Positions 8,069-15,920 of a DNA stretch of 43,891 bases are shown in pieces. The stretch's first letter is position 1; every line of letters begins with the position of its first letter. The notes beneath the pieces are model-generated. The model ran no database searches. It worked only from the letters and a program-made list of their open reading frames with translations, and was not told the origin of the DNA. The translations under genes were made by a program, and so were the position numbers. Location: assembly GCA_964522215.1 (NCBI GenBank), contig CAZFVR010000012.1, positions 1 through 43,891 of the forward strand. The letters run 5' to 3'. This DNA is from CAG-390 sp964522215 (lineage in GTDB: Bacteria; Bacillota; Clostridia; Oscillospirales; CAG-272).

Positions 8069-8830
8069 TCACACGATCGGTCTTTGCTTGATCCTGCCAT
8101 ATGCGCGGGGGTAGCCGTGTGGGGTGGGTGTGATCTTGCGGATGACGACTATCGTGCGCTCCGGTGTTTCATCGGCTATGCCGTGCAGGGTCAAGCGGCG
8201 GACGGTCTCAAGCTTGCCGCCCAGTGTTTCAATGGCACGGCGAGCCTCGGCGGCCTCCTCCTCGCCGCGCGGCCCTTTCATGGCGCAAAAGCTGCCGCCC
8301 ACCCGCAAATAGGGCAGGCACAGCTCGCACAGCATCGGCAGTGCCGCCACGGCGCGCGCGGTCACGCAGTCAAAGCTCTCGCGCAGTGCCGCATCGTGTG
8401 CTCCGTCCTCGGCACGGATGGGGAGCGCACTGACGCCCGAAAGCTCCAAGGCCTCCGCCGCCGCAGTGACGAACTTAAGCTTTTTTGCGGTGCTGTCGAT
8501 GGCGGTGATCACAATATCAGGCCTTGCTATTGCCAGCGGCAGGGTGGGAAAGCCCCCGCCACAGCCGATATCCGCTACCCGCGCACCCTCCGGCAGCTCC
8601 GCCGAGACGGTAAGCGAATCGCAGTAGTGCAGCACGGCCAGCCGCGCGGGGTCGGTGATGGCGGTGATGTTGGTGTGTCGGTTAAATTCCAAAAGCATAC
8701 GCGTGAGCTTTTTGTAGCTCTCCAGTCGCCGGCGGACGTTTTGCGGCACGCCGTTGGCCTCAAATGCGGCATCTATCGCCAATAAAAGCTCATCGTCTGT
8801 CGGGTCGGGGTATAGTATCTTGTCGGTCAT
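8069..8830 (-). CDS. rsmG: 16S rRNA (guanine-527-N7)-methyltransferase RsmG
   Basis: The protein has 253 residues, somewhat longer than the usual 210-240. RsmG methylates G527 of 16S rRNA using S-adenosylmethionine. The SAM-binding loop DIGCGGGFP starts at D87. N-terminal family features (NRHTNITAI, then the HYCDSL segment) and TARAVAALPMLCE later in the Rossmann fold are present. The gene begins 18 bases after mnmG, as in the classic mnmG-rsmG pair, and is followed by two terminators. A GAGGT sequence lies about 10 bases before the ATG. The C-terminal 15 residues (PTPHGYPRAYGRIKQRPIV) are a normal basic tail. Confidence 0.97.
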   Translation of the reverse strand: MTDKILYPDPTDDELLLAIDAAFEANGVPQNVRRRLESYKKLTRMLLEFNRHTNITAITDPARLAVLHYCDSLTVSAELPEGARVADIGCGGGFPTLPLAIARPDIVITAIDSTAKKLKFVTAAAEALELSGVSALPIRAEDGAHDAALRESFDCVTARAVAALPMLCELCLPYLRVGGSFCAMKGPRGEEEAAEARRAIETLGGKLETVRRLTLHGIADETPERTIVVIRKITPTPHGYPRAYGRIKQRPIV

Positions 8831-8848
8831 ATCGTTATCTACCTCTTA

Positions 8849-10765
8849 TCATTTCAGCCCCAGCCGTATCATCAGCACCGAGATATCTGCGGGGCTGACT
8901 CCGCTGATACGTGAGGCCTGTCCCAGCGTCATCGGGCGGGCGGCGGCAAGCTTTTGCCGTGCCTCAATGCGCAGACCGCGGATCTCCGAATAATCAAGGT
9001 CCGCGGGCAGGATAAAGCCCTCAAGCCGCTCCTGCCGTTTGACCTCGGCAAGCTGCCGCTTGATGTAGCCCGCGTATTTGATGTTCGCCTCCACCGTGCG
9101 CACCACGGCAGGCGGGGGAGCAGTCTGCCCTTCCTCGGTGACCTGTGTGTCGCACAGTGCGGCCACCTCCGTGTATTCTATCCCGGGGCGGCGCAAAAGG
9201 TCGGCCATCGAAAGCCCGCCGGCCGACGGCGGCATATCATGCGCCGCAAGAAAGGCGGCAAGCACCTCGCCGCGGGGGTAGGAGGTCTCAAGCCTTTCGC
9301 ACTCGGCGGCAATGGCCGCCTGTTTTTTCTTATATGACTCCGCACGCGCGCCGCCAATAAGTCCTATGCGCTCCGCCATGGGAGTGAGGCGTGCATCGGC
9401 ATTGTCCTGCCGCAAAAGCAGGCGGAACTCGCTCCGCGAGGTCATCATTCTGTAAGGCTCGTTCGTGCCTTTGGTGATAAGATCGTCTATCAGCGTGCCG
9501 ATGTAGCCATCCGAGCGGCGCAGGATCAGCGGCGGCTCACCGCGCAGCTTCAGCGCGGCGTTTATGCCCGCCACAAGCCCCTGCGCGGCTGCCTCCTCAT
9601 AGCCGGATGTGCCGTTGAACTGCCCCGCGCCGTAAAGCCCCGCAATATCACGGAACTCAAGCGTGGCGCAAAGCTGCGTGGGGTCGGCGCAGTCATACTC
9701 GATCGCGTAGGCGTAGCGGGAGATCACGGCATCCTCAAAGCCGGGCAGGGTGCGCAGCATGGCATCCTGTACATCAGGCGGCATTGAGGTGGAAAAGCCC
9801 TGAATGTACATCTCCTCGGTATCCGGGCCCAGCGGCTCAACAAAAAGCTGGTGGCGCTCCTTGTCGGCAAAGCGGACTATCTTATCCTCTATCGAGGGGC
9901 AGTAGCGCGGTCCCGTGCCGTGTATCTGACCCGAATACATGGCTGAGCGGTCAAGATTTTCGCGTATCACGCGGTGCGTTTCGGCATTTGTGTAAACGAT
10001 GTGGCAGGGGAGCTGGTCGATCAGCTGCAGCTCGTCCTCATCGGTGAGTGCGGAGAAGGGTGTGATATGCTCCTCGCCCGGCTGAAGCTCAAGGCGGGAG
10101 AAGTCTATCGAGCGGCGCAAAACTCGCGCGGGCGTGCCTGTCTTAAAGCGGCGCAGGCTTACGCCTATCTCGGCAAGCGATGCGCTGAGGGCGGAGGCGG
10201 CCAAAAAGCCGTCGGGGCCCGCTGCGTAGTTTCGGTCCCCCACAAAAATGCGGCTGTCAAGATATGTGCCGGTGGCAACTATCACGGCATCGCAGTCAAA
10301 TATCTCGCCAAGCGAGGTCTGTACGCCGCACACGCGCCGCCCCTCCGGGTGATCACGGGTCAGCACGGCCACTATCTCCGCCTGCATTGGGTGGAGGTTT
10401 TCGGTCGTCTCTATGGTGTGCTTCATTATCCGCTGGTAAAGGCGGCGGTCGGCTTGTATCCGTTTGGAGCGCACGGCAGCGCCCTTGCCGGTGTTCAGCG
10501 TGCGGGATTGCAGGGTCACAAGATCCGCCGCGCGACCCATCTCGCCGCCCAGCGCATCTATTTCAAATACCAAATGCCCCTTTGCGGTGCCGCCGATGGA
10601 CGGATTGCAGGGCATGTTTGCCACACCGTCCATCGATATGGTAAACAGCATGGTTTCAATGCCGAGCCGCGCCGCGGCCAATGCCGCCTCAATACCCGCA
10701 TGACCGCCGCCGATAACGGCAATGCCGATCTTTTTGTTTGTTTTTGTGACCATCGTTGTGACCAT
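8849..10765 (-). CDS. mnmG: tRNA uridine-5-carboxymethylaminomethyl modification enzyme MnmG (GidA)
   Basis: The protein has 638 residues from the chosen start. MnmG with its partner MnmE installs the 5-carboxymethylaminomethyl group on wobble uridine 34 of several tRNAs, using FAD, NADH and methylene-tetrahydrofolate. Visible signatures: the FAD-binding GGGHAG at 19-24, CNPSIGGTAKGHL, GAAVRSKRIQADR, YCPSIEDKIVRF and GTSGYEEAAAQGL. The frame stays open upstream to 10993, but that stretch is dispersed element B read backwards. The start at 10765 (AAGGC about 8 bases upstream) or the in-frame ATG at 10753 gives a normal N-terminus. The partner gene mnmE, which usually lies between jag and mnmG, is absent here. 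Confidence 0.96.
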   Translation of the reverse strand: MVTTMVTKTNKKIGIAVIGGGHAGIEAALAAARLGIETMLFTISMDGVANMPCNPSIGGTAKGHLVFEIDALGGEMGRAADLVTLQSRTLNTGKGAAVRSKRIQADRRLYQRIMKHTIETTENLHPMQAEIVAVLTRDHPEGRRVCGVQTSLGEIFDCDAVIVATGTYLDSRIFVGDRNYAAGPDGFLAASALSASLAEIGVSLRRFKTGTPARVLRRSIDFSRLELQPGEEHITPFSALTDEDELQLIDQLPCHIVYTNAETHRVIRENLDRSAMYSGQIHGTGPRYCPSIEDKIVRFADKERHQLFVEPLGPDTEEMYIQGFSTSMPPDVQDAMLRTLPGFEDAVISRYAYAIEYDCADPTQLCATLEFRDIAGLYGAGQFNGTSGYEEAAAQGLVAGINAALKLRGEPPLILRRSDGYIGTLIDDLITKGTNEPYRMMTSRSEFRLLLRQDNADARLTPMAERIGLIGGARAESYKKKQAAIAAECERLETSYPRGEVLAAFLAAHDMPPSAGGLSMADLLRRPGIEYTEVAALCDTQVTEEGQTAPPPAVVRTVEANIKYAGYIKRQLAEVKRQERLEGFILPADLDYSEIRGLRIEARQKLAAARPMTLGQASRISGVSPADISVLMIRLGLK

Positions 10766-10840
10766 CGCCGCAAAGCCTTGCGGCGTACCTTTTTTATTGA
10801 TTGAAGGAGAACGGAATAGGTAAGCTGTCTGCCCGGCGTG

Positions 10841-10975
10841 CGGATGATATGCGGTGCTTCGCACAGTTATATTCCGCATGATGCGCGGAGTGATATTTTG
10901 CGGCTGTCGCCGCAAAGTGATATGCTCCGCTCTGCGGAACGTTGGATATCGCGTTTGCTTATGGCTATGTATAAA
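10841..10975 (+). repeat. Hairpin/GTGATAT dispersed element, copy B
   Basis: Order: GATGATAT, hairpin GCGGTGCTTCGCAC, linker AGTTATAT, hairpin TCCGCATGATGCGCGGA, GTGATAT 10890-10896, a perfect TTTGCGG/CCGCAAA stem at 10897-10916, GTGATAT 10917-10923, hairpin 10924-10940, then the tail GTTGGATATCGCGTTTGCTTATGGCT. It fills most of the 308-base gap between jag and mnmG, reading opposite to those genes. The central 100 bases are closely similar to copy A. Confidence 0.87.
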
Positions 10976-11010
10976 CTCCACATGGCGGATCACCTACGCA
11001 ACGAACTCAA

Positions 11011-11044
11011 CTAAAACGCAGGGTGACGCACCGCGTCACCCTGC
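11011..11044 (-). terminator. Probable terminator after jag
   Basis: A perfect 12-bp stem (GCAGGGTGACGC, loop ACC) is followed on the minus strand by GTTTTAG. The T-run is short, so termination may be partial and mnmG may be read through or separately transcribed. Confidence 0.6.
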
Positions 11045-11073
11045 AGATCCGGATCTGTGCGCCGGGAAAATGA

Positions 11074-11736
11074 TCAGTTTTCGCTTGAATCCAAAAAGAT
11101 GACTATCTTTCTGTTATTATCGCTGCCGATGGAGTTGGTGGAAACACCGGCAATGCCCTGTATCTCGGAGTGGATTATGCGGCGCTCGTAGGGGTTCATC
11201 GGCTCAAGCATTACACTGCGCTTGTATTTAAGCACCCGCTCAGCCTGACGGCGTGCAAGTGCGCGCAGGGTCTCCTCCCGCTTTTCGCGGTAGCCGGCGA
11301 TATCAAGTGCTATCTTTATATACTCACCGCGCTCGGCGCGCTCGCCGTTTTCACCAACCTCGCGACGGTTGGCGGCAAGACCGGCAAGATACTGGAGGGC
11401 ATCCAGTGTATCGCCGTGGTGGCCGATAAGCACACCCGAATCCGCACCGTTCACCTCAATGATCAGTGCGCCGTTCTCGCCGTAGCGAGTGCCCACCTCA
11501 ACATTCAGCCCCATATCCGCAATAACGGTCTTAATAAACTCTATCGCGCGGGTCTCGCCTGCAGGGGTGTAAGTGGCAACTATCTCGGCATCCGTTGCGC
11601 CAATGCCCAAAAAGCCCTTTTTAGCCTCGGTCACTACCGTGTATTCAAGCTCGGAGGCAGGAACATTCAGCTCTTTTGCTGCCTCGGCTATCGCCTCTTC
11701 AACTGTCTTTGCGCTAACTTTTATTTCCTTTTTCAT
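11074..11736 (-). CDS. jag: RNA-binding protein Jag/KhpB (EloR)
   Basis: The protein has 220 residues. Jag/KhpB is an RNA-binding regulator tied to cell elongation and envelope growth, usually working with KhpA. Domains in order: Jag-N (about 1-50, KKGFLGIGATDAE), a KH-like domain (about 75-150, with GVLIGHHGDTLDALQYLAG) and an R3H domain (about 155-215, with MNPYERRIIHSEIQ). GAGGT about 8 bases upstream fixes the start at 11736; the longer frame beginning at 11934 overlaps yidC and is not credible. It lies 10 bases after yidC, the standard order. A stem-loop follows the stop. Confidence 0.95.
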   Translation of the reverse strand: MKKEIKVSAKTVEEAIAEAAKELNVPASELEYTVVTEAKKGFLGIGATDAEIVATYTPAGETRAIEFIKTVIADMGLNVEVGTRYGENGALIIEVNGADSGVLIGHHGDTLDALQYLAGLAANRREVGENGERAERGEYIKIALDIAGYREKREETLRALARRQAERVLKYKRSVMLEPMNPYERRIIHSEIQGIAGVSTNSIGSDNNRKIVIFLDSSEN

Positions 11737-11746
11737 AATAGATACC

Positions 11747-12991
11747 TCATTTGATCTCTTGATCTTTTGCTTGGTCATCCAATTTTTTGTCGGAGCCTTT
11801 GCGGTTGGCGGTCTTTTCCTCATGGTGGCGCTCCTCCTTGAGGGGAGCGGTCTCCACAACGCCTGTCTTTTCGGCGGCAACGCGATGCTCTGTATCAAAG
11901 CTTTCGTCCTCGGCGGGCGGCGTGTAGTCGGCATCGTCTATATGGAAGAGCGAGCGCGGGTCGCCGCGATGTGCCTCAAGATCCAGCTTGCGCTTTTCCT
12001 TGGTTGCGGGCTTGCCGGCGTACTCACGCTCGGCGGCCTTGTACTCCTCCTCGGTAAACACCGGCAGAGGCATGGCGCGGCTGAGGATGAACTGCTTGAG
12101 CGTGCCGAGGATGCTCTTAAAGATCCAGTAAACGCCGATAGCGGCCGGCACTACAAAGGTAAAGTAAACGGACATCAGCGGCATGGTGATATCCATTACC
12201 GTGTTGGAGCAGCCGGCCTGCTTGTCGGTCTGTCCGTTGGAGGGCTGATAGGAGAACTTGCGGGTCAGCTTCATGCTGAGGAAGTAGACCACAAAGGTCA
12301 GCACCGGCACGAGCCACAGCCAGCTGGGCTTGGCGATATCCGGAATGTCACCAAGGTTGATGCCAAACAGGCTAAAGTCGGGCAGGCCGCGCTCGTATGC
12401 GTTTGAGAGCTGTGCCAGTGCCTCGGCACCCGTCACGCCGTAGGTATCCGAATCCACAAAGATGGATATGCGGCTGCTGATCTCTGCCCAGTTATCGCGT
12501 ATGATATCGATAACGCCGATGGTGCTGTTTGATTTGGCCATTTCAATGCCAAGCCCGGGGACCGTGGCATCGGTGGCGGTGGTGATGAATTTTTGCAGCG
12601 CCGTGATGGTGCCGGTGCCCACTCCCATAACATAGTGGAGCGGGTTCATAACTACCTGGTAGAGTGCAAGGATAACAGGCATTTGCAAAAGCAGGGGCAA
12701 GCAACCCGCAAAGGGGCTGTAGTTCTCCTTTTGGTACATCTCCTGGATCTCCTGTGCGACCTTTTGCTGTGTTACCTGGTCGTTGCGACCCGCGTATTTT
12801 TTGCGGATGGCCATTTCCTTGGGACGGAGACGTGCCTGCTGTATTGATGTTTTTTGCTGTTTTATGGCTATGGGCAGCAGCAGAAGCTCGACTACAAAGG
12901 CAAAAATGAACAGCGCAATGGTGTAGCTGCCCGTAAGCCTGTCAAGCCAGCCGAGAAAGTCGCCTATCCAGCAAAGTAATTTGTCGATCAT
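11747..12991 (-). CDS. yidC: Membrane protein insertase YidC/OxaA
   Basis: The protein has 414 residues, long for a Gram-positive YidC. It inserts membrane proteins with or without the Sec translocon. The N-terminal hydrophobic segment, the cytoplasmic basic hairpin (RPKEMAIRKKYAGRN), the conserved PLLLQMPVILALYQVV segment and later transmembrane helices are present. An unusual loop of about 100 residues (around 150-235) and a highly charged C-terminal tail of about 110 residues extend the protein; such tails bind ribosomes in related insertases. No clear Shine-Dalgarno sequence precedes the ATG at 12991; a CCGCGC/GCGCGG hairpin lies just upstream instead. It sits between yidD and jag. Confidence 0.95.
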   Translation of the reverse strand: MIDKLLCWIGDFLGWLDRLTGSYTIALFIFAFVVELLLLPIAIKQQKTSIQQARLRPKEMAIRKKYAGRNDQVTQQKVAQEIQEMYQKENYSPFAGCLPLLLQMPVILALYQVVMNPLHYVMGVGTGTITALQKFITTATDATVPGLGIEMAKSNSTIGVIDIIRDNWAEISSRISIFVDSDTYGVTGAEALAQLSNAYERGLPDFSLFGINLGDIPDIAKPSWLWLVPVLTFVVYFLSMKLTRKFSYQPSNGQTDKQAGCSNTVMDITMPLMSVYFTFVVPAAIGVYWIFKSILGTLKQFILSRAMPLPVFTEEEYKAAEREYAGKPATKEKRKLDLEAHRGDPRSLFHIDDADYTPPAEDESFDTEHRVAAEKTGVVETAPLKEERHHEEKTANRKGSDKKLDDQAKDQEIK

Positions 12992-13035
12992 TTTTTTGTT
13001 TACCGCGCCGAGCGCGGAGGCTTAACGCCAAAACC

Positions 13036-13407
13036 TCACTTATTTTCTTTTTTGTCGGTATCCCCCGTGGGGATATCACATTCGTCACAGCCGTGCAGGT
13101 GCATGCATGTGTCATCGCACTCGCACTCGTATATATCCTGCTGTGACAGTCCCACCGCTGATTTATGATTCCGTTTTTTGTTTGTAAAGCCGTGCTCGGG
13201 GACGGGATCGTACCCTCCGGCGCAAAACGGATTGCACCGAAGCACCCGCCATACGGTGAGCGCAAGCCCTACAAAAAAGCCGCGTTTTTGAAACGCCTCA
13301 AGGGCGTAGGCTGAGCATGTAGGCATAAACCTACAGCACGGTCTGCGTTTCAGCGGAGAAAGGCAGCGCTGATAAAACTTTATCAGCCAAATGGCGATAT
13401 ATTTCAT
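13036..13407 (-). CDS. yidD: Membrane protein insertion efficiency factor YidD, Cys-rich tail
   Basis: The protein has 123 residues against a family norm of 70-90. The YidD core occupies residues 1-72, with the invariant CRFMPTCSAYALEAF and CNPFCAGGYDPVP segments; it assists YidC-dependent insertion at the inner face of the membrane. The extra C-terminal tail carries five cysteines (95, 97, 101, 107, 110) and two histidines (103, 105) within 16 residues, a possible metal-binding cluster. The start codon overlaps the end of rnpA by four bases, so the two are translationally coupled. yidC follows 44 bases later. Confidence 0.94.
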   Translation of the reverse strand: MKYIAIWLIKFYQRCLSPLKRRPCCRFMPTCSAYALEAFQKRGFFVGLALTVWRVLRCNPFCAGGYDPVPEHGFTNKKRNHKSAVGLSQQDIYECECDDTCMHLHGCDECDIPTGDTDKKENK

Positions 13408-13847
13408 TGGGAATCGCCGGTATTGTTATTTTGTGTTTCGATAGCGGTCACATCATCGCTCTTTGCGGTCTTTTTGCGGATAAGCCCCAGGGCGGTAAGC
13501 TGACGGCGCAGGTCCGCAGCCACATTGCCCGAGGATGCGCCAAGTATCGCCCCCCGCGCGGCGATTATCACAAGATAGCCGACAGATAGGTCGCCTGCGC
13601 GCTCCACGGTGCGGTAAGCCTCCCGCATCAGCCGTTTTGCGCGGTTGCGGCTGACCGCCCCGCCTATCTTTTTGCCAACGGTAAGACCTATACGGTTACG
13701 CAAACCGCGGCGCGGATCGGCCTTTGCAATGCGCTCGGCCGCGTAGTCGCGCAAAATATAAACGGCCGTATACTTGCCGGTGGCACGCCGCCCGCGGCGG
13801 TACGCCTTGGCGTAGAGATGATTCTCACGCACAGCTGTAAATTTCAT
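13404..13847 (-). CDS. rnpA: Ribonuclease P protein component
   Basis: The protein has 147 residues. RnpA is the basic protein that helps RNase P RNA bind and cleave precursor tRNA. The family motif NRIGLTVGKKIGGAVSRNRAKRLMREAYR region lies at about 47-75, and the N-terminus has the usual ENHLYAKAYRRGRR start. GGAGGG lies 7 bases before the ATG. The last 25 residues (KTAKSDDVTAIETQNNNTGDSQ) form an acidic, polar extension not needed for the fold. It is separated from rpmH by a strong terminator and overlaps yidD. Confidence 0.96.
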   Translation of the reverse strand: MKFTAVRENHLYAKAYRRGRRATGKYTAVYILRDYAAERIAKADPRRGLRNRIGLTVGKKIGGAVSRNRAKRLMREAYRTVERAGDLSVGYLVIIAARGAILGASSGNVAADLRRQLTALGLIRKKTAKSDDVTAIETQNNNTGDSQ

Positions 13848-13950
13848 TGCAGGCCCTCCGTTTTAGTTTTAGTGATCTGCCGAAAATATCGAAAACACTT
13901 GGATCCCGCTCCGGTGTGGTTCCCCTTTGATCATATCCTGGCTTTGCCCC

Positions 13951-13993
13951 AAAAAAACGGCGACCGACAGCATAGGGCAAGGTTCGGTCGCCG
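13951..13993 (-). terminator. Intrinsic terminator between rpmH and rnpA
   Basis: Read on the minus strand, a CGGCGACCGA/TCGGTCGCCG stem runs into seven Ts (plus-strand A-run at 13951-13957). It can uncouple the amount of L34 mRNA from the downstream rnpA-yidD-yidC-jag genes. A second hairpin (GGGGC...CCCC, around 13996-14015) lies between it and the rpmH stop. Confidence 0.85.
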
Positions 13994-14045
13994 GGTCCCC
14001 GGGGCGGTCACCCCGGCTATTTTGTGATTTCTTAATTAATCTTAA

Positions 14046-14180
14046 TTAATAAGAAAGACGTTTTCTGCCTTTGGCGCGTCTTCTCTTCAGTACGTTTCTG
14101 CCGTTCAGAGTTTTCATTCTTTTTCTGAAGCCGTGCTCTTTCTGACGCTGACGCTTTTTGGGCTGATAAGTTCTGAGCAT
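14046..14180 (-). CDS. rpmH: 50S ribosomal protein L34
   Basis: The protein has 44 residues, the normal length. The sequence RTYQPKKRQRQKEHGFRKRM is diagnostic for L34. GGAGGT 7 bases upstream fixes the start at 14180; the frame open to 14291 is leader sequence. It is the first gene of the minus-strand block, with its own strong promoter. Confidence 0.98.
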   Translation of the reverse strand: MLRTYQPKKRQRQKEHGFRKRMKTLNGRNVLKRRRAKGRKRLSY

Positions 14181-14261
14181 TTCATGCACCTCCCTCGGTT
14201 TTGTTATCCGGAAGCATTGGGATCTCGTCGGATGAGACTCCGACACACAATAACATCTTAT

Positions 14262-14291
14262 ATTATAATCTATGGTGGGTGGTTTTGTCAA
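14262..14291 (-). promoter_or_regulatory. Sigma-A promoter of rpmH
   Basis: On the minus strand TTGACA (plus-strand 14286-14291) and TATAAT (14262-14267) are 18 bases apart. The leader to the rpmH start is about 75 bases. Confidence 0.88.
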
Positions 14292-14372
14292 GAGCTAATT
14301 AAAAAAAATCCGTCAATTTTCGTTTTTTTAATAAAAAAACTGCCCCCCGACGGCTAAATCTTTGTATTTTTC

Positions 14373-14401
14373 TTGACTCGCGGTCTCTTTTGCAGTATAA
14401 T
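14373..14401 (+). promoter_or_regulatory. Sigma-A promoter of the phosphoribosyltransferase gene
   Basis: TTGACT at 14373-14378 and TATAAT at 14396-14401 are 17 bases apart. The leader of about 100 bases contains a hairpin (AGCTCTC/GAGAGCT, 14476-14498) between an AAAGGAAG sequence and the start codon. With the divergent rpmH promoter it occupies the gap where dnaA/oriC lies in many bacteria. No DnaA-box cluster (TTATCCACA-like) was seen here. Confidence 0.82.
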
Positions 14402-14509
14402 TATTATAGCCGATCGCTATGATATTCGGAATGAAGCTAATATAATTAAAATGAAATAAACCAAGATCGAAAGGAAGCTCTCGGAATACTTGAGAGCTGG
14501 GTGCTGAAA

Positions 14510-15067
14510 ATGCAGCTTTATCACAAAATGACGATAGCGGGACTTGAGCGCTCACTGCCGCTCTGCCCGTTGAATGACGAGCTCTATATCGGCGCGTTTA
14601 TCATTTTCGGTGATCCCGAGCTTACCACGGCCTGCGCCGCGCAGCTGCTCGAACGCGCACCGGAGTATGATTATATCATCACCGCCGAGGCAAAGGGCAT
14701 TCCGCTTGCGCATGAGATGGCGCGTCTGGCGGGCAATCAAAAATACTTTGTGGCGCGCAAGGGCCGCAAGCTCTACATGACGGGCGTGCTGGAGGTCGAG
14801 GACGTCTCCATCACCACGGCGCACTCGCAAAAGCTCTGCCTTGATACGGCGGATGCCGAGCTGATGCGCGGCAAGCGTATACTTGTCGTTGATGATGTTA
14901 TATCGACCGGCGGCTCGCTCCATGCGCTGGAAAAGCTGGTGGAGGCCGCAGGCGGCAACATTTGCGGACGCATGGCCATTCTTGCCGAGGGCGATGCACA
15001 GGACCGTCCGGATCTTATCTATCTTGAAAAGCTCCCGCTCTTCAACGCGCGCGGAGAGGTGATCTGA
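14510..15067 (+). CDS. Phosphoribosyltransferase (adenine PRT-like)
   Basis: The protein has 185 residues from the ATG at 14510; a GTG at 14501 would add three. The PRPP-binding motif RILVVDDVISTGGSL lies at about 124-138, and YIITAEAKGIPLAHEMARL and KYFVARKGRKLYM match the adenine/xanthine phosphoribosyltransferase type. It probably salvages a purine base to its nucleotide using PRPP. The nearest ribosome site is a GGGTG directly before the ATG; a better AAAGGAAG lies upstream of a 7-bp hairpin. It is transcribed alone, divergent from rpmH. Base specificity cannot be read from the sequence. Confidence 0.88.
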   Translation: MQLYHKMTIAGLERSLPLCPLNDELYIGAFIIFGDPELTTACAAQLLERAPEYDYIITAEAKGIPLAHEMARLAGNQKYFVARKGRKLYMTGVLEVEDVSITTAHSQKLCLDTADAELMRGKRILVVDDVISTGGSLHALEKLVEAAGGNICGRMAILAEGDAQDRPDLIYLEKLPLFNARGEVI

Positions 15068-15077
15068 ACTTAATAAT

Positions 15078-15107
15078 AAAAGCGGCGCCCGCGGGCGCCG
15101 CTTTTTT
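15078..15107. terminator. Bidirectional intrinsic terminator
   Basis: AAAAGCGGCGCCC and its complement form a perfect stem followed by a T-run on both strands. It separates the convergent phosphoribosyltransferase and zinc-ribbon genes. Confidence 0.93.
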
Positions 15108-15122
15108 ATGTATGGGTGATAA

Positions 15123-15581
15123 TTATTTCAAAAAGCTGAGGCTGCGAATGATAGCCGGCTCTTTGGCCTTTCCGGAGCAGATCTGGAAGAAGCAGATGAT
15201 CTTTATTACAAAGAAAGCGATACAAAGGATGCCGTATGCAATGGGCACGATGAATGTCCAGCAAAGCACAGCGGCGCAAATGCCGCCGAGGATGGTTGCA
15301 ACGGTGAACTTAAGTGCCTGTCTGATATGGAAGCGGACGTAGGCGGAGGTGCTGCTGGCAAGCAGGCTGATGATGATGCCGATCGTACCAAGCAGGTAGG
15401 GGAGCATTGCAAACACCTTGTTTTCGGAGATGTCGCGAGAGTCAAATTCGGCAGTGTGGTCATAGGGATCCACTGCAGGTGCGGCGGCGGGACGCTGGTT
15501 GGTGGCAAAGTTTGTTCCGCAATTGGGGCAGAAGGCTGCGCCGTCGTCGATCTGAGTATTGCAGTTAGGGCAATTTTTCAT
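15123..15581 (-). CDS. Zinc-ribbon membrane protein, DUF4870-like
   Basis: The protein has 152 residues. The N-terminus carries a zinc ribbon with two CPNC knuckles (residues 4-7 and 20-23), followed by a flexible Ala/Pro linker. A membrane part begins with NKVFAMLPYLLGTIGIIISLL and YVRFHIRQALKF, as in DUF4870-type proteins, and has three or four hydrophobic segments. The function of the family is unknown. AAAGGT 10 bases upstream favours the start at 15581; the in-frame ATG at 15599 overlaps that site. Confidence 0.8.
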   Translation of the reverse strand: MKNCPNCNTQIDDGAAFCPNCGTNFATNQRPAAAPAVDPYDHTAEFDSRDISENKVFAMLPYLLGTIGIIISLLASSTSAYVRFHIRQALKFTVATILGGICAAVLCWTFIVPIAYGILCIAFFVIKIICFFQICSGKAKEPAIIRSLSFLK

Positions 15582-15689
15582 GGCTTGAATACCTTTCATA
15601 TTTTTTTCAATACTATGCGGCGGCAGATCAAAAAATACCGCGCGGGTATTGATAATGAGATACTAATACAATGATAATATCCTATTTTC

Positions 15690-15718
15690 ATTATAACACA
15701 CAAATGCGGATAAATCAA
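15690..15718 (-). promoter_or_regulatory. Sigma-A promoter of the zinc-ribbon gene
   Basis: On the minus strand TTGATT (plus 15713-15718) and TATAAT (15690-15695) are 17 bases apart. Nothing else was recognised between 15719 and 15920. Confidence 0.75.
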
Positions 15719-15920
15719 TACCCGCAGTGCGATTTTTTGCGAAATGCGCAAGAAATACGTGAGTGAATCTCAAATTCGTTTTTTGTATGGCACATACCGC
15801 TTGCGCCGTGCCCTGCAACATTGTATTTAATTTCAGATCCACCGCGCAAATTAATACTGCGACCATCGCCGCAAGCTATGCATGTGATCCTGCACGGAGT
15901 GCGGCATGTAACGGGGCATC

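Noticed and set aside
10766..10993. 76-residue N-terminal extension of mnmG
   Set aside because: The extension is element B read on the minus strand and lies before the normal FAD-binding N-terminus; a start at 10765 or 10753 fits the family length.
8849..11000. Long plus-strand frames opposite mnmG (for example 9974-10804)
   Set aside because: Shadows of a high-GC gene; they lack ribosome sites and recognisable domains, while the minus strand carries a full MnmG.
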